Shown here in pieces: positions 40,702 to 52,562 of a stretch of 64,000 nt of DNA. The stretch's first letter is position 1, and every line of letters starts with the position of its first letter. Below the pieces are notes generated by a model. That model was given only the letters and a program-made list of their open reading frames with translations, was not told the origin of the DNA and searched no databases. Origin of the DNA: Mycobacteroides immunogenum (GTDB taxonomy: Bacteria > Actinomycetota > Actinomycetes > Mycobacteriales > Mycobacteriaceae); assembly GCF_001605725.1 (NCBI RefSeq), contig NZ_CP011530.1:2108001-2172000 (forward strand), in the 5' to 3' direction. The position numbers were made by a program, and so were the translations under genes.

Positions 40702-42626
40702 ACCGGCAGGATCGGTCCCGGCCGGTCGGCGCTCGTCGCACCCGGCGGCCGGCCGCCGCCGTGTCGCGGACGGCAGGATTCGCGTTTCGGCACCGCACGG
40801 GCAACATCATCATTTTCCTGGTACTGGCCGTCGCGGCCATCCAGCTGTTCACTCTGCAGGGGCCGCGCGCCGCGGGGCTGCGCGCGGAGGCTTCGGGCCA
40901 GCTGAAGGTCACCGAGACGGAAAAGGCGCTACGCGGCACGATTGTCGACCGCGCGGGCAACAAGCTGGCATTCACCATCGAGGCGCGTGCTCTTACCTTC
41001 CAGCCGAAGAAGATTCGCGAACAACTCAACAAGGCCTGGGAGAAAAGCAAGGCCATCCTCGATGACCCCGGTAAGAGTGACGCCGATAAGGCCGCGGCGG
41101 CGAAAATCCGTTCCGTTGAGCCCGAGCGCCGGCTGCAGGACATTGCCAACGGGGTGTCGGCCAAGCTGGGCAACAAGCCGGATGCCAAGAGCCTGCTGAA
41201 GAAGATCCGCAGTGATGACACCTTCGCCTATCTGGCGCGCTCGGTCGACCCGGGCATCGCCGCCGAGATCACCAAGGAGTTCCCGGAGGTCGGCGCCGAG
41301 CGGCAAGACATCCGTCAGTACCCCGGTGGATCCCTGGCCGCCAACATCGTCGGCAGTATCGACTGGGAGGGTTACGGGCTGCTCGGGCTGGAGGATTCGC
41401 TGGACAGCGCGCTGGCGGGCAAGGACGGATCACTCACCTACGACCGTGGGTCCGATGGCGCGGTGATTCCCGGTAGCTATCGGGATCGTCACAATGCCGT
41501 CAACGGTTCCACTGTGGAACTCACGCTGGACAACGACATTCAGTTCTACGTGCAGCAGCAGGTGCAGCAGGCCAAGGATCTGTCCGAGGCACGCAGCGTG
41601 TCCGCGGTGGTACTGGATTCCAAGACCGGTGAAGTTCTGGCGATGGCCAATGACAACACCTTCGACCCATCGCAGAATCTCGGTAAGCAGGGGAACCGTG
41701 AGATGGGCAATCTTTCGGTCTCGTCGCCGTTCGAGCCGGGATCGGTCAACAAGGTCATCACCGCCTCGGCGGTGATCGAGAACGATCTGTCCAATCCCGA
41801 TGAAGTGCTGCAAGTTCCGGGTTCCATCAACATGGGTGGGGTCACCGTGCGGGACGCGTGGCCACACGGGACCGTGCCATTCACCACCACCGGTGTCTTC
41901 GGAAAGTCCTCGAACGTCGGCACGCTGATGCTTGCCCAGCGGGTCGGTCCGGAGCGATTCATGGATCTGGTGGACAAGTTCGGTCTGGGACAGCGCACTG
42001 GTGTCGGCTTGCCCGGCGAGAGCGCCGGTATCGTGCCGCCGATCGAGCAGTGGTCGGGCAGCACGTTCTCCAACCTGCCCATCGGTCAGGGTTTGTCGAT
42101 GACACTGCTGCAGATGTCCGGTATGTATCAGGCCATCGCCAATGATGGCGTGCGCATTCCACCGCGCATCGTCAAGAGCATCACCGCGCCCGACGGCTCC
42201 CGGAAAGAGGAGCCGCGTCCGGCGCCCGTGCAGGTGGTCAACGCGGGCACCGCGCGCACCGTCCGGAACATGCTGCGCGCGGTGCTGCAGCCCGACGCGC
42301 GGCAGATTCAGAACGGAACCGGCGCATCCGGCGCGGTTGACGGATACCAGCTCAGCGGCAAGACCGGTACGGCCCAGCAGATCAATCCGGCCTGTGGCTG
42401 CTACTTCGACGACGTGTACTGGATCACGTTCGCCGGTATCGCCACCACGGACGATCCCCGGTACGTCATCGGTATCGAGATGAACGCGCCGAAACGCGGT
42501 TCGGACGGCAGTCCGCACATGACCGCCGCGCCGTTGTTCCACAACATCGCGTCCTGGCTGATGCGGCGTGAAAACGTGCCGCTCTCGCCCGATCCCGGGC
42601 CACCCCTGATCCTGCAGGCGACCTGA
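40698..42626 (+). CDS. pbpB: Septal transpeptidase PbpB (FtsI/PBP3)
   Basis: Class B penicillin-binding protein that crosslinks septal peptidoglycan, with FtsW. The 642-residue protein has a basic cytoplasmic start, one membrane anchor (about 33-54), a PBP dimerisation domain, and a transpeptidase domain with S349-VNK (SxxK), S404-SN and K555-TG. A lysine-rich insert near 120-190 lies before the dimerisation core. GTG 40698 overlaps the ftsL stop as GTGA. No PASTA domain is seen at the C-terminus. Corresponds to Rv2163c. Confidence 0.95.
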   Translation: MNRQDRSRPVGARRTRRPAAAVSRTAGFAFRHRTGNIIIFLVLAVAAIQLFTLQGPRAAGLRAEASGQLKVTETEKALRGTIVDRAGNKLAFTIEARALTFQPKKIREQLNKAWEKSKAILDDPGKSDADKAAAAKIRSVEPERRLQDIANGVSAKLGNKPDAKSLLKKIRSDDTFAYLARSVDPGIAAEITKEFPEVGAERQDIRQYPGGSLAANIVGSIDWEGYGLLGLEDSLDSALAGKDGSLTYDRGSDGAVIPGSYRDRHNAVNGSTVELTLDNDIQFYVQQQVQQAKDLSEARSVSAVVLDSKTGEVLAMANDNTFDPSQNLGKQGNREMGNLSVSSPFEPGSVNKVITASAVIENDLSNPDEVLQVPGSINMGGVTVRDAWPHGTVPFTTTGVFGKSSNVGTLMLAQRVGPERFMDLVDKFGLGQRTGVGLPGESAGIVPPIEQWSGSTFSNLPIGQGLSMTLLQMSGMYQAIANDGVRIPPRIVKSITAPDGSRKEEPRPAPVQVVNAGTARTVRNMLRAVLQPDARQIQNGTGASGAVDGYQLSGKTGTAQQINPACGCYFDDVYWITFAGIATTDDPRYVIGIEMNAPKRGSDGSPHMTAAPLFHNIASWLMRRENVPLSPDPGPPLILQAT

Positions 42627-42724
42627 GCCCGTCCTCGCCTGAGCGGGAGACCACGGCACGCCCGGTAGTGTCGTTTGACGCCCGAGGGTAGGGGCGACAG
42701 AAATACGGCAGGAGGTGATCGCAG
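42627..42724 (+). promoter_or_regulatory. Gap between pbpB and murE with a possible promoter
   Basis: These 98 bases are the largest gap between rsmH and murF. A TAGTGT hexamer (42666-42671) fits a loose -10 and lies about 50 bases before GTG 42725, with GGAGG just before the start. In M. tuberculosis this place holds a PE_PGRS gene and neighbours, as I recall; none of that is here. Promoter call is weak. Confidence 0.3.
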
Positions 42725-44275
42725 GTGGCGGCATCCGGAACCCATCGGTTCCTTCCCCGGACGAACCCGCACCCGGTCTCCGAACTCGCCTCCTTAGTCG
42801 CGGCCGAGTCGCTGGGGCCATGCGCCACCACGACGGTCAGCGGAGTCACCCTCAGAGCACAGGATGCCCGCCCGGGCGACCTGTTCGCCGCGTTGCCCGG
42901 CACCAGCACCCACGGTGCGCAGTTCGCCTCCGAGGCGATTGCCGCGGGCGCCGTGGCCGTGCTCACCGACGCCGCCGGGGCCCAGCTGATCGCGAAGCAG
43001 GCGCTCGATATCGCGATCCTGGTTCACCCTGTCCCGCGCTCGGTGCTCGGCGAGCTGGCGGCAACCGTCTATGGTGAGCCCTCCCGCCGGCTGCGGGTGG
43101 TTGGTGTCACCGGCACCTCCGGCAAGACCACGACCACCTATCTGGTCGAGGCCGGGCTGCGGGCCGCAGGCAAACGGGTCGGTCTCATCGGCACCGTCGG
43201 GGTGCGGATCGACGGCGAAGACGTACCGAGCGCGCTGACCACCCCGGAGGCGCCGGCGCTACAGGAACTGCTGGCCGAGATGGTCCAGCGTGGGGTGGAC
43301 ACCGTGGTCATGGAGGTATCCAGTCACGCGTTGGCCCTCAATCGTGTGGATGGCACCTACTTCGCGGTGGGGGCGTTCACCAACCTTTCTCGCGACCACC
43401 TCGATTTTCATTCCGACATGGAGGATTACTTCGCCACCAAGGCCCGGCTGTTCCAGCGGGACTCGCCACAGCGGGCGCAGCGCAGTGTCATCTGTGTCGA
43501 TGACGATGCCGGGCGTGCCATGGCGCAGCTGGCGCGTGACGCGGGACCCGGCGTCGTCGCGGTGAGTTCGCATGCCGGCGGCGCCGCGGACTGGACCTGC
43601 TCGGGCGTTGCGGCGGGTCGCGACGGCGGCCAGCGGTTTGTCGCGAATGGCCCGGCGGGCAGCAGCGAACTCGCCATCGCGTTGCCCGGTCATTACAATG
43701 TAGCCAATTGCCTTGTGGCCGTGGCTATCCTGGACATATTGGGAGTTTCGGCCGCGACCGCGGCGCCGGGAATCGCGACCGCCGGTGTGCCCGGCCGCAT
43801 GGAGGCGGTGGCGGCGGGCCAGCCGTTCCTGGCAGTTGTCGACTATGCCCACAAGCCCGGTGCGTTGCGTGCGGTGCTGGAGAGTCTGCGCAGTCATCGT
43901 GCGGGCCGCCTGGCCGTGGTGTTCGGCGCCGGCGGCAATCGTGACCGCGGCAAGCGCGCCGATATGGGCATGGTCGCCGCGGAGCTGGCAGATCTGGTGG
44001 TGGTCACCGATGACAATCCGCGCAACGAGGAACCGGGGGCAATCCGCGCCGAGATCATCGCCGGCACTGCGGGTTCGGACGCGCAGGTGATTGAGATAGG
44101 CGACCGCAGGGCCGCGATTGACTTTGCCGCGCTGTGGGCGCGGGAGGGGGACACCGTACTTGTTGCCGGTAAGGGGCATGAGAGCGGTCAGAAGACGGGC
44201 GATGTGACGGTGCCCTTCGATGACCGTGTCGAGTTGCGATCCGCCCTCGAAGCGCTTGGGAGCCTGAATGATTGA
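42725..44275 (+). CDS. murE: UDP-MurNAc-L-Ala-D-Glu:meso-diaminopimelate ligase MurE
   Basis: Adds the third stem residue in peptidoglycan precursor synthesis. The 516-residue protein has the ATP loop [24 protein letters not shown], the [10 protein letters not shown] segment and DNPRNEEP, the motif that fits meso-diaminopimelate rather than lysine. GTG 42725 follows GGAGG. The stop overlaps the murF start by 8 bases. Confidence 0.97.
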   Translation: MAASGTHRFLPRTNPHPVSELASLVAAESLGPCATTTVSGVTLRAQDARPGDLFAALPGTSTHGAQFASEAIAAGAVAVLTDAAGAQLIAKQALDIAILVHPVPRSVLGELAATVYGEPSRRLRVVGVTGTSGKTTTTYLVEAGLRAAGKRVGLIGTVGVRIDGEDVPSALTTPEAPALQELLAEMVQRGVDTVVMEVSSHALALNRVDGTYFAVGAFTNLSRDHLDFHSDMEDYFATKARLFQRDSPQRAQRSVICVDDDAGRAMAQLARDAGPGVVAVSSHAGGAADWTCSGVAAGRDGGQRFVANGPAGSSELAIALPGHYNVANCLVAVAILDILGVSAATAAPGIATAGVPGRMEAVAAGQPFLAVVDYAHKPGALRAVLESLRSHRAGRLAVVFGAGGNRDRGKRADMGMVAAELADLVVVTDDNPRNEEPGAIRAEIIAGTAGSDAQVIEIGDRRAAIDFAALWAREGDTVLVAGKGHESGQKTGDVTVPFDDRVELRSALEALGSLND

Positions 44276-45752
44276 GATGACCGTCGCCGAGATCGCCGAG
44301 ATCGTCGGTGGGCGCCTCGACGGGATCAGCGCGCAGGACGCGGCGCGGACACGCGTCACCGGCACCGTTGAATTCGATTCCCGCAACGTGGGTCCTGGCG
44401 GACTGTTTCTGGCGCTGCCGGGCGCCCGGGTGGATGGTCACGATCATGCCGAGGGGGCGGTGGCCGCCGGGGCGGTTGCGGTGCTGGCCGCCAGGCCGGT
44501 GGGCGTGCCCGCCATCGTGGTGCCGCCGACCGGGGTGGCACGTACCGAAGTCTCTGCGCTGGAACATGACTCCGATGGATCCGGTGCCGCGGTGCTGGCC
44601 GCTACGGCCGCGCTGGCGGCGGAGGTGGCCCGCCGGCTGGCGGCGCGGGGGCTGCGCATCGTCGGTGTGACTGGCTCGTCGGGCAAGACCTCGACGAAGG
44701 ATCTCATCGCCGCGGTGCTCAGCCCGCTGGGCGAGGTGATCGCTCCTCCGGGATCCTTCAACAACGAACTCGGCCATCCCTGGACCGTGCTGCGGGCCAC
44801 CGAATCCACCCAGTTCCTGGTGTTGGAGCTTTCGGCCCGGCGCCCCGGCAATATCGCGGAGCTGGCGGCCATCGCGCCACCGTCCGTCGGTGTGGTGCTG
44901 AACGTCGGTACCGCGCATTTGGGCGAGTTCGGCTCGCGGCAGGCCATCGCCGATACCAAAGGTGAGTTGCCGCAATCACTTTCCGATGACGGCGTGGCCG
45001 TGCTGAACGCCGATGACTCTGCCGTGGCCGCGATGGCCGGCAAGACCTCGGCCCGGGTGGTGCGCACCAGCGTGCACAGTCCCGCCGATGTCTGGGCGAC
45101 CGAGGTCAGCGTCGACGACCTGGCGCGGGCCCGATTCACACTGCATACCGCGGCAGGCTCTGTGCCGGTGCGGCTGGCGGTGCACGGTGAGCATCAGGTG
45201 AGTAACGCGCTGGCCGCCGCGGCGGTGGCGCTGGAATGCGGGGCCACCCTCGAGCAGGTCAGCAACGCGCTCGCCGAGGCCGGTCCCGTCTCCCGGCGCC
45301 GTATGGAGGTCAGCACCCGCGATGACGGCGTCACCGTCATCAACGACGCGTACAACGCCAACCCGGATTCGATGATGGCGGGCCTGAAAGCCCTGGTGTC
45401 GATGGCCCGCCACGGTGCGCAGCCCCGTCGCAGCTGGGCGGTGCTGGGGGAGATGGCCGAGCTGGGACCCGATGCGATATCCGAGCACGACCGCATCGGA
45501 CGGGCCGCCGTGCGATTAGATGTCAGTCGATTGGTAGTCGTCGGGACTGGGAGGTCACAGCGGGCAATGCATGCGGGTGCGGTGATGGAGGGGTCGTGGG
45601 GGTCCGAGGCGGTGCTGGTGGACGATCCTGCGGCAGCCGCCACACTGCTGGCCGGCGAGCTGGCCGCAGACGATGTGGTGCTGGTCAAGGCATCGCAGTC
45701 GGCCGGGCTGTGGGTCGTGGCCGATGAGCTGCTGAAGGCGGGCGACGCATGA
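44268..45752 (+). CDS. murF: UDP-MurNAc-tripeptide:D-Ala-D-Ala ligase MurF
   Basis: Completes the pentapeptide by adding D-Ala-D-Ala. The 494-residue protein has the N-terminal substrate domain ([19 protein letters not shown]), ATP loop [13 protein letters not shown], and [12 protein letters not shown] in the C-terminal domain. ATG 44268 is 8 bases inside murE; ATG 44277, which encodes [13 protein letters not shown], is an equally good start. The stop overlaps mraY as ATGA. Confidence 0.96.
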   Translation: MIEMTVAEIAEIVGGRLDGISAQDAARTRVTGTVEFDSRNVGPGGLFLALPGARVDGHDHAEGAVAAGAVAVLAARPVGVPAIVVPPTGVARTEVSALEHDSDGSGAAVLAATAALAAEVARRLAARGLRIVGVTGSSGKTSTKDLIAAVLSPLGEVIAPPGSFNNELGHPWTVLRATESTQFLVLELSARRPGNIAELAAIAPPSVGVVLNVGTAHLGEFGSRQAIADTKGELPQSLSDDGVAVLNADDSAVAAMAGKTSARVVRTSVHSPADVWATEVSVDDLARARFTLHTAAGSVPVRLAVHGEHQVSNALAAAAVALECGATLEQVSNALAEAGPVSRRRMEVSTRDDGVTVINDAYNANPDSMMAGLKALVSMARHGAQPRRSWAVLGEMAELGPDAISEHDRIGRAAVRLDVSRLVVVGTGRSQRAMHAGAVMEGSWGSEAVLVDDPAAAATLLAGELAADDVVLVKASQSAGLWVVADELLKAGDA

Positions 45753-46828
45753 GGCAGATCATCATTGCCGCCGGTATCGCCATCCTGGTCTCGATCATGC
45801 TCACCCCGGTACTCATCCGGGTGTTCTCGCGGCAGGGCTTCGGCCAGGAGATTCGTGATGACGGCCCGCAGCATCATCAGAAGAAGCGGGGCACGCCGTC
45901 CATGGGTGGCGTGGCGATCCTGGCCGGCATGTGGGCCGGGTATTTCGGCTCGCACCTCATCGGCATCGCCTTCGGGTCCGACGGCCCTTCTGCCTCGGGT
46001 CTGCTGGTGCTGGCGCTGGCGACCATGCTCGGGGGAGTCGGGTTCATCGACGACTTCATCAAGATCCGCAAGGCGCGCAACCTCGGTCTGAACAAGACCT
46101 CCAAGACGGTCGGCCAGATCCTCTCGGCGCTCGTCTTCGGTGTTTTGGTGCTGCAGTTCCGCAACACCGACGGGCTGGCCCCGGGCAGCCCGCAGCTGTC
46201 CTACGTGCGTGAGATCGCCACCGTCGTGATGCCGGCCGCGATCTTCGTGCTCTTCTGCGTGATCCTGGTCATGTCCTGGTCCAATGCCGTCAACTTCACC
46301 GATGGTCTGGATGGTCTGGCCGGTGGCTGTATGGCGATGGTGACGGGCGCCTACGTGATCGTCACCTTCTGGCAGTACCGCAACGCGTGCTCCACGCATC
46401 CGGGCATCGCCTGTTACAACGTGCGTGATCCGCTGGACCTCGCCGTGATCGCCGCGTCCACCGCGGGTGCGTGCATCGGGTTCCTGTGGTGGAACGCCGC
46501 GCCCGCCAAGATCTTCATGGGCGATACCGGATCGCTGGCGCTGGGCGGTGTCATCGCCGGTCTGTCGGTGACCACCCGGACCGAGTTGCTCGCCGTGGTG
46601 CTGGGCGCGCTGTTCGTCGCGGAGATTGTGTCGGTCGTGCTGCAGATCGCGGCGTTCCGCACTACGGGCCGCCGGGTGTTCCGGATGGCGCCGTTCCATC
46701 ACCATTTCGAACTGATGGGTTGGGCGGAGACCACCGTCATCATCCGGTTCTGGCTACTGACGGCCATCGCCTGCGGTTTGGGTCTGGCGCTGTTCTACGG
46801 CGAGTGGCTCGCCACGATCGGTGACTAG
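45749..46828 (+). CDS. mraY: Phospho-MurNAc-pentapeptide translocase MraY (MurX)
   Basis: Integral membrane enzyme that moves phospho-MurNAc-pentapeptide onto decaprenyl phosphate to form lipid I. The 359-residue protein has about 10 helices and the active-site segments GTPSMGG near residue 50, [16 protein letters not shown] (the Asp pair), [16 protein letters not shown], and the histidine motif [11 protein letters not shown]. Same length as Rv2156c. It is the target of nucleoside antibiotics. Confidence 0.97.
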   Translation: MRQIIIAAGIAILVSIMLTPVLIRVFSRQGFGQEIRDDGPQHHQKKRGTPSMGGVAILAGMWAGYFGSHLIGIAFGSDGPSASGLLVLALATMLGGVGFIDDFIKIRKARNLGLNKTSKTVGQILSALVFGVLVLQFRNTDGLAPGSPQLSYVREIATVVMPAAIFVLFCVILVMSWSNAVNFTDGLDGLAGGCMAMVTGAYVIVTFWQYRNACSTHPGIACYNVRDPLDLAVIAASTAGACIGFLWWNAAPAKIFMGDTGSLALGGVIAGLSVTTRTELLAVVLGALFVAEIVSVVLQIAAFRTTGRRVFRMAPFHHHFELMGWAETTVIIRFWLLTAIACGLGLALFYGEWLATIGD

Positions 46829-46834
46829 GCGACC

Positions 46835-48292
46835 ATGACCGCTGCTGAAGTCTCCGAATTGACCAGTGGGGCAAGGGTCCTGGTGTGTGGCGCGCGGGTC
46901 ACCGGCGACGCCGTGGTGGCGGCGCTAGCCGGATTCGATGTCCTGATCACCGTCTGCGACGACAATGAGGACGCGCTGCGGCGCCATCGCGACGCCGGGC
47001 GTGGGGCGCTGACCACCGCCGAAGCGCAACACCACATGACCGATCAGGACCTGGTGATCGTCAGCCCCGGATTCGGCCCGTCCTCACCGGTGGTGCTGGC
47101 GGCGGTACAGGCCGGGCTGCCCATCTGGGGCGATGTCGAGTTGGCTTGGCGCCTGGACGCTTCCGGCCGCTACGGACCTCCCAAACGGTGGGTGGTGGTC
47201 ACCGGAACCAACGGGAAAACCACCACCACGGCGATGGTGCACGACATGCTGACGGCGGCGGGCCGCACCAGTGCGCTGTGCGGGAACATCGGCGACCCGG
47301 TGCTCAATGTGCTGGATCGCGATGTCGAGTTCCTGGCCGTCGAGTTGTCGAGCTTTCAGCTGCACTGGGCGCCCTCGGTGCGGCCCGCGGCCGGCGCGGT
47401 GCTCAATGTGGCCGAGGATCACCTCGATTGGCACGGGGGCATGGAGGGCTACACCCGGGACAAAGCCCGCGCGCTCGACGGCGAGGTCGCCGTCGTGGGT
47501 CTGGACGACATGGTCGCCGGCGGGCTGTTGTCCGGGGCCGCGGCGCCCGTCAAGGCGGGATTTCGCACCGGCGAGCCCGCTGCCGGTGAGCTCGGGGTGC
47601 ATGACGGTTGGCTGGTGGATCGGGCCTTCGGTCCCCAAACGCCGCTCATCGAGGTGTCGAAGCTTCCGGTGGCAGGCCCGATCGGTGTGCTCAATGCGCT
47701 GGCGGCCGCCGCGTTGGCCCGTGCGGTGGGCACGCCCGCCGCGGATATCGCCGGCGCACTACGGGCGTTTCAGGTGGGGCGGCATCGCGCCGAGCTGGTG
47801 GCCCATGTCGCCGATGTCGCTTATGTGGATGACTCCAAGGCCACCAATCCGCATGCCGCCGCGGCGTCCATCGCGGCGTATCGGCGTGTGGTCTGGATTG
47901 CCGGGGGGTTGCTCAAGGGGGCCGCGGTCGATGATCTGGTGCGCGATTGTGCCGAGCGGCTAGGTGCGGTTGTGCTGATCGGCCGGGATCGGGGGTTGAT
48001 TGCTGAGGCTTTGGCGCGACACGCGCCGGATGTACCCGTAGTTGCGGTTGTGACGCGCGAGGATGCTGGGGTGCAAGAGGCAAATGTGGCTTATGTGACT
48101 AGTGAGGCGGATGGGGGTGGCGCAGATTTGGGTACCCGAGTCATGGCCGCGGCCGTCCGGCACGCCAGTACGTTGGCCCAGCCTGGCGACACCGTGCTGC
48201 TGGCCCCGGCCGGCGCGTCCTTCGACCAATTCAGCGGGTACTCCGAGCGTGGCGAGCGATTCGCCACGGCGGTGCACGCACTTACCGGTTAG
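46835..48292 (+). CDS. murD: UDP-MurNAc-L-Ala:D-Glu ligase MurD
   Basis: Adds D-glutamate to UDP-MurNAc-L-alanine. The 485-residue protein has a short Rossmann-like start ([17 protein letters not shown]), ATP loop [13 protein letters not shown], the [12 protein letters not shown] segment and [15 protein letters not shown] 46835 is 6 bases past mraY. Around 47985-48125 (near the C-terminus) the codons shift to GCT, GTT, TTG, ACT and AGT, unlike the rest of the gene. Confidence 0.96.
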   Translation: MTAAEVSELTSGARVLVCGARVTGDAVVAALAGFDVLITVCDDNEDALRRHRDAGRGALTTAEAQHHMTDQDLVIVSPGFGPSSPVVLAAVQAGLPIWGDVELAWRLDASGRYGPPKRWVVVTGTNGKTTTTAMVHDMLTAAGRTSALCGNIGDPVLNVLDRDVEFLAVELSSFQLHWAPSVRPAAGAVLNVAEDHLDWHGGMEGYTRDKARALDGEVAVVGLDDMVAGGLLSGAAAPVKAGFRTGEPAAGELGVHDGWLVDRAFGPQTPLIEVSKLPVAGPIGVLNALAAAALARAVGTPAADIAGALRAFQVGRHRAELVAHVADVAYVDDSKATNPHAAAASIAAYRRVVWIAGGLLKGAAVDDLVRDCAERLGAVVLIGRDRGLIAEALARHAPDVPVVAVVTREDAGVQEANVAYVTSEADGGGADLGTRVMAAAVRHASTLAQPGDTVLLAPAGASFDQFSGYSERGERFATAVHALTG

Positions 48293-48303
48293 GTGATTGC
48301 GCC

Positions 48304-49899
48304 GTGTCTGCCCTGACTGCTCCATTCGCCAGGATTTTCCGCTCTGGGAAGCGCCACGAATCAAAGACCTCCAACTCAAAGTCCGCTGCCAAGCCGGCCA
48401 CGAAGTCCGGCGCCAAGGCCAAGAATGACGGGCTGATCGCCCGCACTCGCCTGGGTGCTTGGCTGAACCGGCCGATGACCTCCTTTCACCTCGTGGTGGC
48501 GACCGCCGCGTTGCTCACCACACTCGGGCTGATCATGGTGCTGTCCGCCTCCGGCGTCGAGTCGTACTACGACGACGGATCCGCGTGGACGATCTTCGGC
48601 AAGCAGGTGCTGTGGGTCTGCGTGGGTCTGATCGGCTTCTACATCGCGCTGCGCACCCCGGTATGGGTGATGCGCAAATACTCATTCCCGGTGTTCGTCG
48701 TCACGGTCATCCTGATCACGCTGGTGCTGATCCCCGGAATCGGCACGTACTCCAACGGTTCTCGTGGTTGGTTCGTCTACGCCGGACTGTCCATGCAGCC
48801 CTCGGAGCTGACCAAGGTCGCGTTCGCGATCTGGGGCGCGCACCTGCTGGCCTCCCGCCGCATGGAGCAGGCCACCATGCGCGAGATGTTGGTCCCGCTG
48901 GTGCCCGCGGCGATGATCGCACTGGTGCTGATCGTCATTCAGCCCGACCTGGGCCAAACTGTGTCGTTGAGCATCATCCTGTTGGCCCTGCTGTGGTACG
49001 CGGGTCTGCCGCTGAAAGTCTTTCTGAGTTCGGTGGTGGCCGCCGTACTGGCCGCGGCCATCCTGGCGGTGTCGGCCGGATACCGCTCCGACCGCGTGAA
49101 GGCGTGGCTGGATCCCTCCGCCGACCCGCAAGCGACGGGATATCAGTCGCGGCAGGCGCGATTCGCGCTCGCACAGGGCGGTTTCTTCGGTCAGGGCCTG
49201 GGTCAGGGATCGGCCAAATGGCATTACCTGCCCAACGCCCACAACGACTTCATCTTCGCCATCATCGGCGAGGAGCTCGGATTCGTCGGCTGCATCGGGG
49301 TGCTTGCGCTGTTCGGTGTCTTCGCCTACACCGCCATGCGGATCGCCCGGCGCAGCGCTGACCCCTTCCTGCGCATGATCACCGCCACGGCGGGGCTGTG
49401 GATGATCGGGCAGTCCTTCATCAACATCGGCTACGTCATCGGTCTGCTGCCGGTTACCGGTATTCAGCTGCCGCTCATTTCCTCCGGTGGAACCGCGACG
49501 GCCACCGCCCTGTTCTTCATAGGTTTGATAGCCAACGCGGCCCGTCATGAGCCGGAGGCGGTGGCCGCCCTGCGCGCGGGTTCCGGTGACCGGATGAACC
49601 GGCTGCTGCGGCTGCCGTTGCCGGAGCCCTACGTGCCGCCGCGCATCGATGCCGCCCGCGACCGGCTTCGTGCCAAGTCGTCCGCGCAGAGTGCCGCGGC
49701 GGTCAAACCGCAGCCCGAGCGCAGGCGGCAGTCCGAGCCCGCACCTGCTCCCAAGCGCAAGCCGCGTGCACGCGCCGAGAGCGAGGCAGGGCATCATAGG
49801 CAGGTACAGCAGGTGCGCCGGGGCTCGGCCACGCGTGCGAGTGGCAGGTCTCGTGACCAGTCACGCGCCGGGGGCTCACGCGCCCGAAGCTATCGTTAG
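48304..49899 (+). CDS. ftsW: Peptidoglycan glycosyltransferase FtsW
   Basis: SEDS-family glycan polymerase that works with PbpB at the septum. The 531-residue protein has about 10 helices starting near residue 60 ([21 protein letters not shown]), SEDS motifs [16 protein letters not shown], the [16 protein letters not shown] loop with the functional Asp, and [14 protein letters not shown] basic cytoplasmic start and a long, Arg/Ala/Ser-rich C-terminal tail (about 440-531) are typical of mycobacteria, where the tail binds FtsZ and PbpB. GTG 48304, 12 bases past murD. Confidence 0.95.
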   Translation: MSALTAPFARIFRSGKRHESKTSNSKSAAKPATKSGAKAKNDGLIARTRLGAWLNRPMTSFHLVVATAALLTTLGLIMVLSASGVESYYDDGSAWTIFGKQVLWVCVGLIGFYIALRTPVWVMRKYSFPVFVVTVILITLVLIPGIGTYSNGSRGWFVYAGLSMQPSELTKVAFAIWGAHLLASRRMEQATMREMLVPLVPAAMIALVLIVIQPDLGQTVSLSIILLALLWYAGLPLKVFLSSVVAAVLAAAILAVSAGYRSDRVKAWLDPSADPQATGYQSRQARFALAQGGFFGQGLGQGSAKWHYLPNAHNDFIFAIIGEELGFVGCIGVLALFGVFAYTAMRIARRSADPFLRMITATAGLWMIGQSFINIGYVIGLLPVTGIQLPLISSGGTATATALFFIGLIANAARHEPEAVAALRAGSGDRMNRLLRLPLPEPYVPPRIDAARDRLRAKSSAQSAAAVKPQPERRRQSEPAPAPKRKPRARAESEAGHHRQVQQVRRGSATRASGRSRDQSRAGGSRARSYR

Positions 49900-49944
49900 C
49901 CGCTGACATGTGATCGTTGCCAGAGGTGAAAGGATGCTCTCCGG

Positions 49945-51093
49945 GTGAGTTCGGATACTCGGCCACTTTCGGTGGTGCTGGCCGGTGGCGGTACCGCCGG
50001 ACACGTTGAGCCGGCCATGGCGGTTGCCGATGCGTTGCGTGAGATCGATCCGTCGGTACGGATCACCGCGCTGGGCACCGAGCGCGGCCTCGAGACACGG
50101 CTGGTTCCCGACCGCGGGTACGACCTGGAGCTGATCGTCCCGGTGCCGCTGCCGCGGCGCCTCACCGGCGACCTGGTGCGCTTGCCGCTGCGGGTGCGCC
50201 GGGCGGTCCGGCAGACGCGCGCGGTGTTCGACAGCGTCCAGGCCGACGTGGTGATCGGTTTCGGCGGCTATGTGGCCCTGCCCGCCTATCTGGCCGCACG
50301 CCGTGGACCGCTGCGCCGTCCCCGCGTCCCTGTCGTCATCCATGAGGCGAATGCCCGTGCCGGCCTTGCCAACCGGGTGGGGGCGCGCCGGGCGCAACGG
50401 GTGCTGTCGGCGGTCTCGGACTCGGGTCTGCGCCATGCGGAGGTGGTAGGGGTACCGGTGCGCGGGTCGATCACCGCACTGGACCGCGCCGCGTTGCGGC
50501 ACGAGGCACGTGCGCATTACGGATTTGACGACGACGCCCTGGTGTTATTGGTGTTCGGTGGTTCGCAAGGGGCGGTCTCGCTCAACAACGCCGTCTCTGC
50601 TGCCGCCAACGATCTTGCTGCCGCAGGTGTTTCGGTGCTGCACGCACATGGACCGAAGAACACGATCGAGCTGCCCGAACCCGTTGCGGGCGCACCTAGG
50701 TATGTGGCGTTGCCCTACCTGGACCGGATGGACCTGGCGTACGCCGCGGCCGACATCGCGGTGTGCCGCTCCGGTGCGATGACCGTCGCGGAAGTCTCGG
50801 CGGTGGGATTGCCCGCCGTCTACGTACCGCTGCCGATCGGCAACGGCGAACAGCGGCTCAATGCGCTGCCGATCGTCGACGCCGGTGGCGGTGTCCTTGT
50901 CGCGGATCGCGACCTTACTCCGGAGACATTGGCGCGCATGGTGATTGAGATAGTGTCAGATCCTGCCAAGCTGGCCGAGATGACGTCGGCCGCCGCTCTT
51001 TCCGGGCATCCGGAAGCCGCACGGCAGGTGGCTCAGGTGGCTTTGGATGTCGCCCGTGAGCGACGTTCTCAGGGACGGGACGCGCGCCGATGA
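49945..51093 (+). CDS. murG: Lipid II synthase MurG (GlcNAc transferase)
   Basis: Adds GlcNAc from UDP-GlcNAc to lipid I, on the inner membrane face. The 382-residue GT-B enzyme has the N-terminal [11 protein letters not shown] loop, [35 protein letters not shown] and the C-terminal [17 protein letters not shown] and [11 protein letters not shown] substrate loops. GTG 49945 is used, about 45 bases past ftsW. Stop overlaps murC as ATGA. Confidence 0.96.
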   Translation: MSSDTRPLSVVLAGGGTAGHVEPAMAVADALREIDPSVRITALGTERGLETRLVPDRGYDLELIVPVPLPRRLTGDLVRLPLRVRRAVRQTRAVFDSVQADVVIGFGGYVALPAYLAARRGPLRRPRVPVVIHEANARAGLANRVGARRAQRVLSAVSDSGLRHAEVVGVPVRGSITALDRAALRHEARAHYGFDDDALVLLVFGGSQGAVSLNNAVSAAANDLAAAGVSVLHAHGPKNTIELPEPVAGAPRYVALPYLDRMDLAYAAADIAVCRSGAMTVAEVSAVGLPAVYVPLPIGNGEQRLNALPIVDAGGGVLVADRDLTPETLARMVIEIVSDPAKLAEMTSAAALSGHPEAARQVAQVALDVARERRSQGRDARR

Positions 51094-52562
51094 GCGTCGG
51101 CCCACTGCCGGAGCACCTGCGCCGCGTACACATGGTCGGCATCGGTGGCGCCGGCATGTCCGGTATCGCCCGGATTCTGCTGGATCGGGGAGCGCAGGTG
51201 TCGGGCTCCGACGCCAAGGAGTCCCGCGGGGTGCTGGCATTACGGGCTCGTGGGGCCCTCGTGAACATTGGCCATGACGGCGACGCCCTGGATCTGCTGC
51301 CGGGCGGGCCGTCTGTGGTCGTGACCACCCACGCCGCCATTCCCAAGACCAATCCCGAACTGGTGGAGGCGAATCGGCGGGGGATACCGGTGCTGTTGCG
51401 TCCCGTCGTGCTGGCCGATTTGATGACCGGATACCGCACCCTGATGGTTACCGGCACCCATGGCAAGACCAGCACCACGTCCATGCTTATTGTGGCGCTG
51501 CAACATTGCGGGTACGACCCGTCGTTCGCGGTCGGTGGCGAGCTCAACGAAGCCGGCACCAATGCCCACCATGGCAGCGGAGACGTCTTCGTGGCCGAGG
51601 CGGATGAAAGCGATGGCTCCCTGCTGCAATACCGGCCCAACCTGATCATCGTCACCAATATCGAAGCCGATCATCTGGACCATTTCGGCAGCGTCGAGGC
51701 TTACACCGCGGTGTTCGATGAGTTCGCCGAAACCCTGGGCTCCGAAGGGGTTCTGGTGGTGTGCCTGGACGATCCGGGCGCGGCGGCGCTGGCGCGCCGG
51801 GCTCATGAGCGCGGTATCCGGGTGCGGGGTTACGGCAGCGTCGAGCAGGCGGAGGCGGGCGATGTCCCGGTTGCCGGGTGGCTACGGGATTGGCAGTTCA
51901 AGGACACCGGGGCCACCGCGCAGATCCAGCTGGTGGGGGAGAGCGCCCCACGCACCATGCGGTTGTCGGTGCCGGGCCGGCACATGGCGCTGAACGCGTT
52001 GGCCGCCGTGGTGGCGGCGCGCGAGATCGGGGCCTCCGTCGACGACGTGCTCGACGGGTTGGCCGGATTTGAGGGTGTGCGCCGCCGGTTCGAACTGGTG
52101 GGCGCGGTGGAATCGGTGCGGGTTTTCGATGACTATGCGCACCATCCGACCGAGGTGCGCACGGTGCTGCAGGCGGTCTCCGGAATCGTGGCGCAGCAGG
52201 GGTTTGGCCGCTCGGTGGTGGTGTTCCAGCCGCATCTCTATTCGCGCACAGCGGCTTTCGCGACGGAATTCGCCGAGGCACTGAGCCTTGCCGACCTGGT
52301 GTTCGTGCTTGATGTCTACGGGGCCAGGGAGGCGCCATTGCCGGGTGTCACCGGCGCGTTGATTGTGGAGCAGATCGCCGGGGTACCGGTGCACTACCTG
52401 CCCGATCTGTCGACGGTGGCCCAGCAGGTCGCGGCGGCCACCGCACCCGGTGACCTGGTGATCACCATGGGTGCGGGTGATGTCACGTTGCAGGGCAAGG
52501 AGATTGTGCGCGCGTTGCGTGCGCGTGCCGATGACTGGCCGCCGCCGGGGAACGGTCGATGA
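51090..52562 (+). CDS. murC: UDP-MurNAc:L-alanine ligase MurC
   Basis: First amino-acid ligase of the peptidoglycan pathway. The 490-residue protein has [14 protein letters not shown], the ATP loop [36 protein letters not shown] and [14 protein letters not shown], all conserved in MurC. It starts inside murG (ATGA) and ends inside ftsQ (ATGA). Together with murD, E and F the full set of Mur ligases for the pentapeptide is present in this cluster. Confidence 0.97.
   Translation: MSVGPLPEHLRRVHMVGIGGAGMSGIARILLDRGAQVSGSDAKESRGVLALRARGALVNIGHDGDALDLLPGGPSVVVTTHAAIPKTNPELVEANRRGIPVLLRPVVLADLMTGYRTLMVTGTHGKTSTTSMLIVALQHCGYDPSFAVGGELNEAGTNAHHGSGDVFVAEADESDGSLLQYRPNLIIVTNIEADHLDHFGSVEAYTAVFDEFAETLGSEGVLVVCLDDPGAAALARRAHERGIRVRGYGSVEQAEAGDVPVAGWLRDWQFKDTGATAQIQLVGESAPRTMRLSVPGRHMALNALAAVVAAREIGASVDDVLDGLAGFEGVRRRFELVGAVESVRVFDDYAHHPTEVRTVLQAVSGIVAQQGFGRSVVVFQPHLYSRTAAFATEFAEALSLADLVFVLDVYGAREAPLPGVTGALIVEQIAGVPVHYLPDLSTVAQQVAAATAPGDLVITMGAGDVTLQGKEIVRALRARADDWPPPGNGR

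Noticed and set aside
41430..42821. 463-codon open - frame opposite pbpB
   Set aside because: Antisense shadow; pbpB carries the SxxK, SxN and KTG motifs on +.
45194..46705. 503-codon open - frame opposite the murF end and mraY
   Set aside because: Composition rich in Arg, Gly, His and Asp without domains; mraY and murF are certain.
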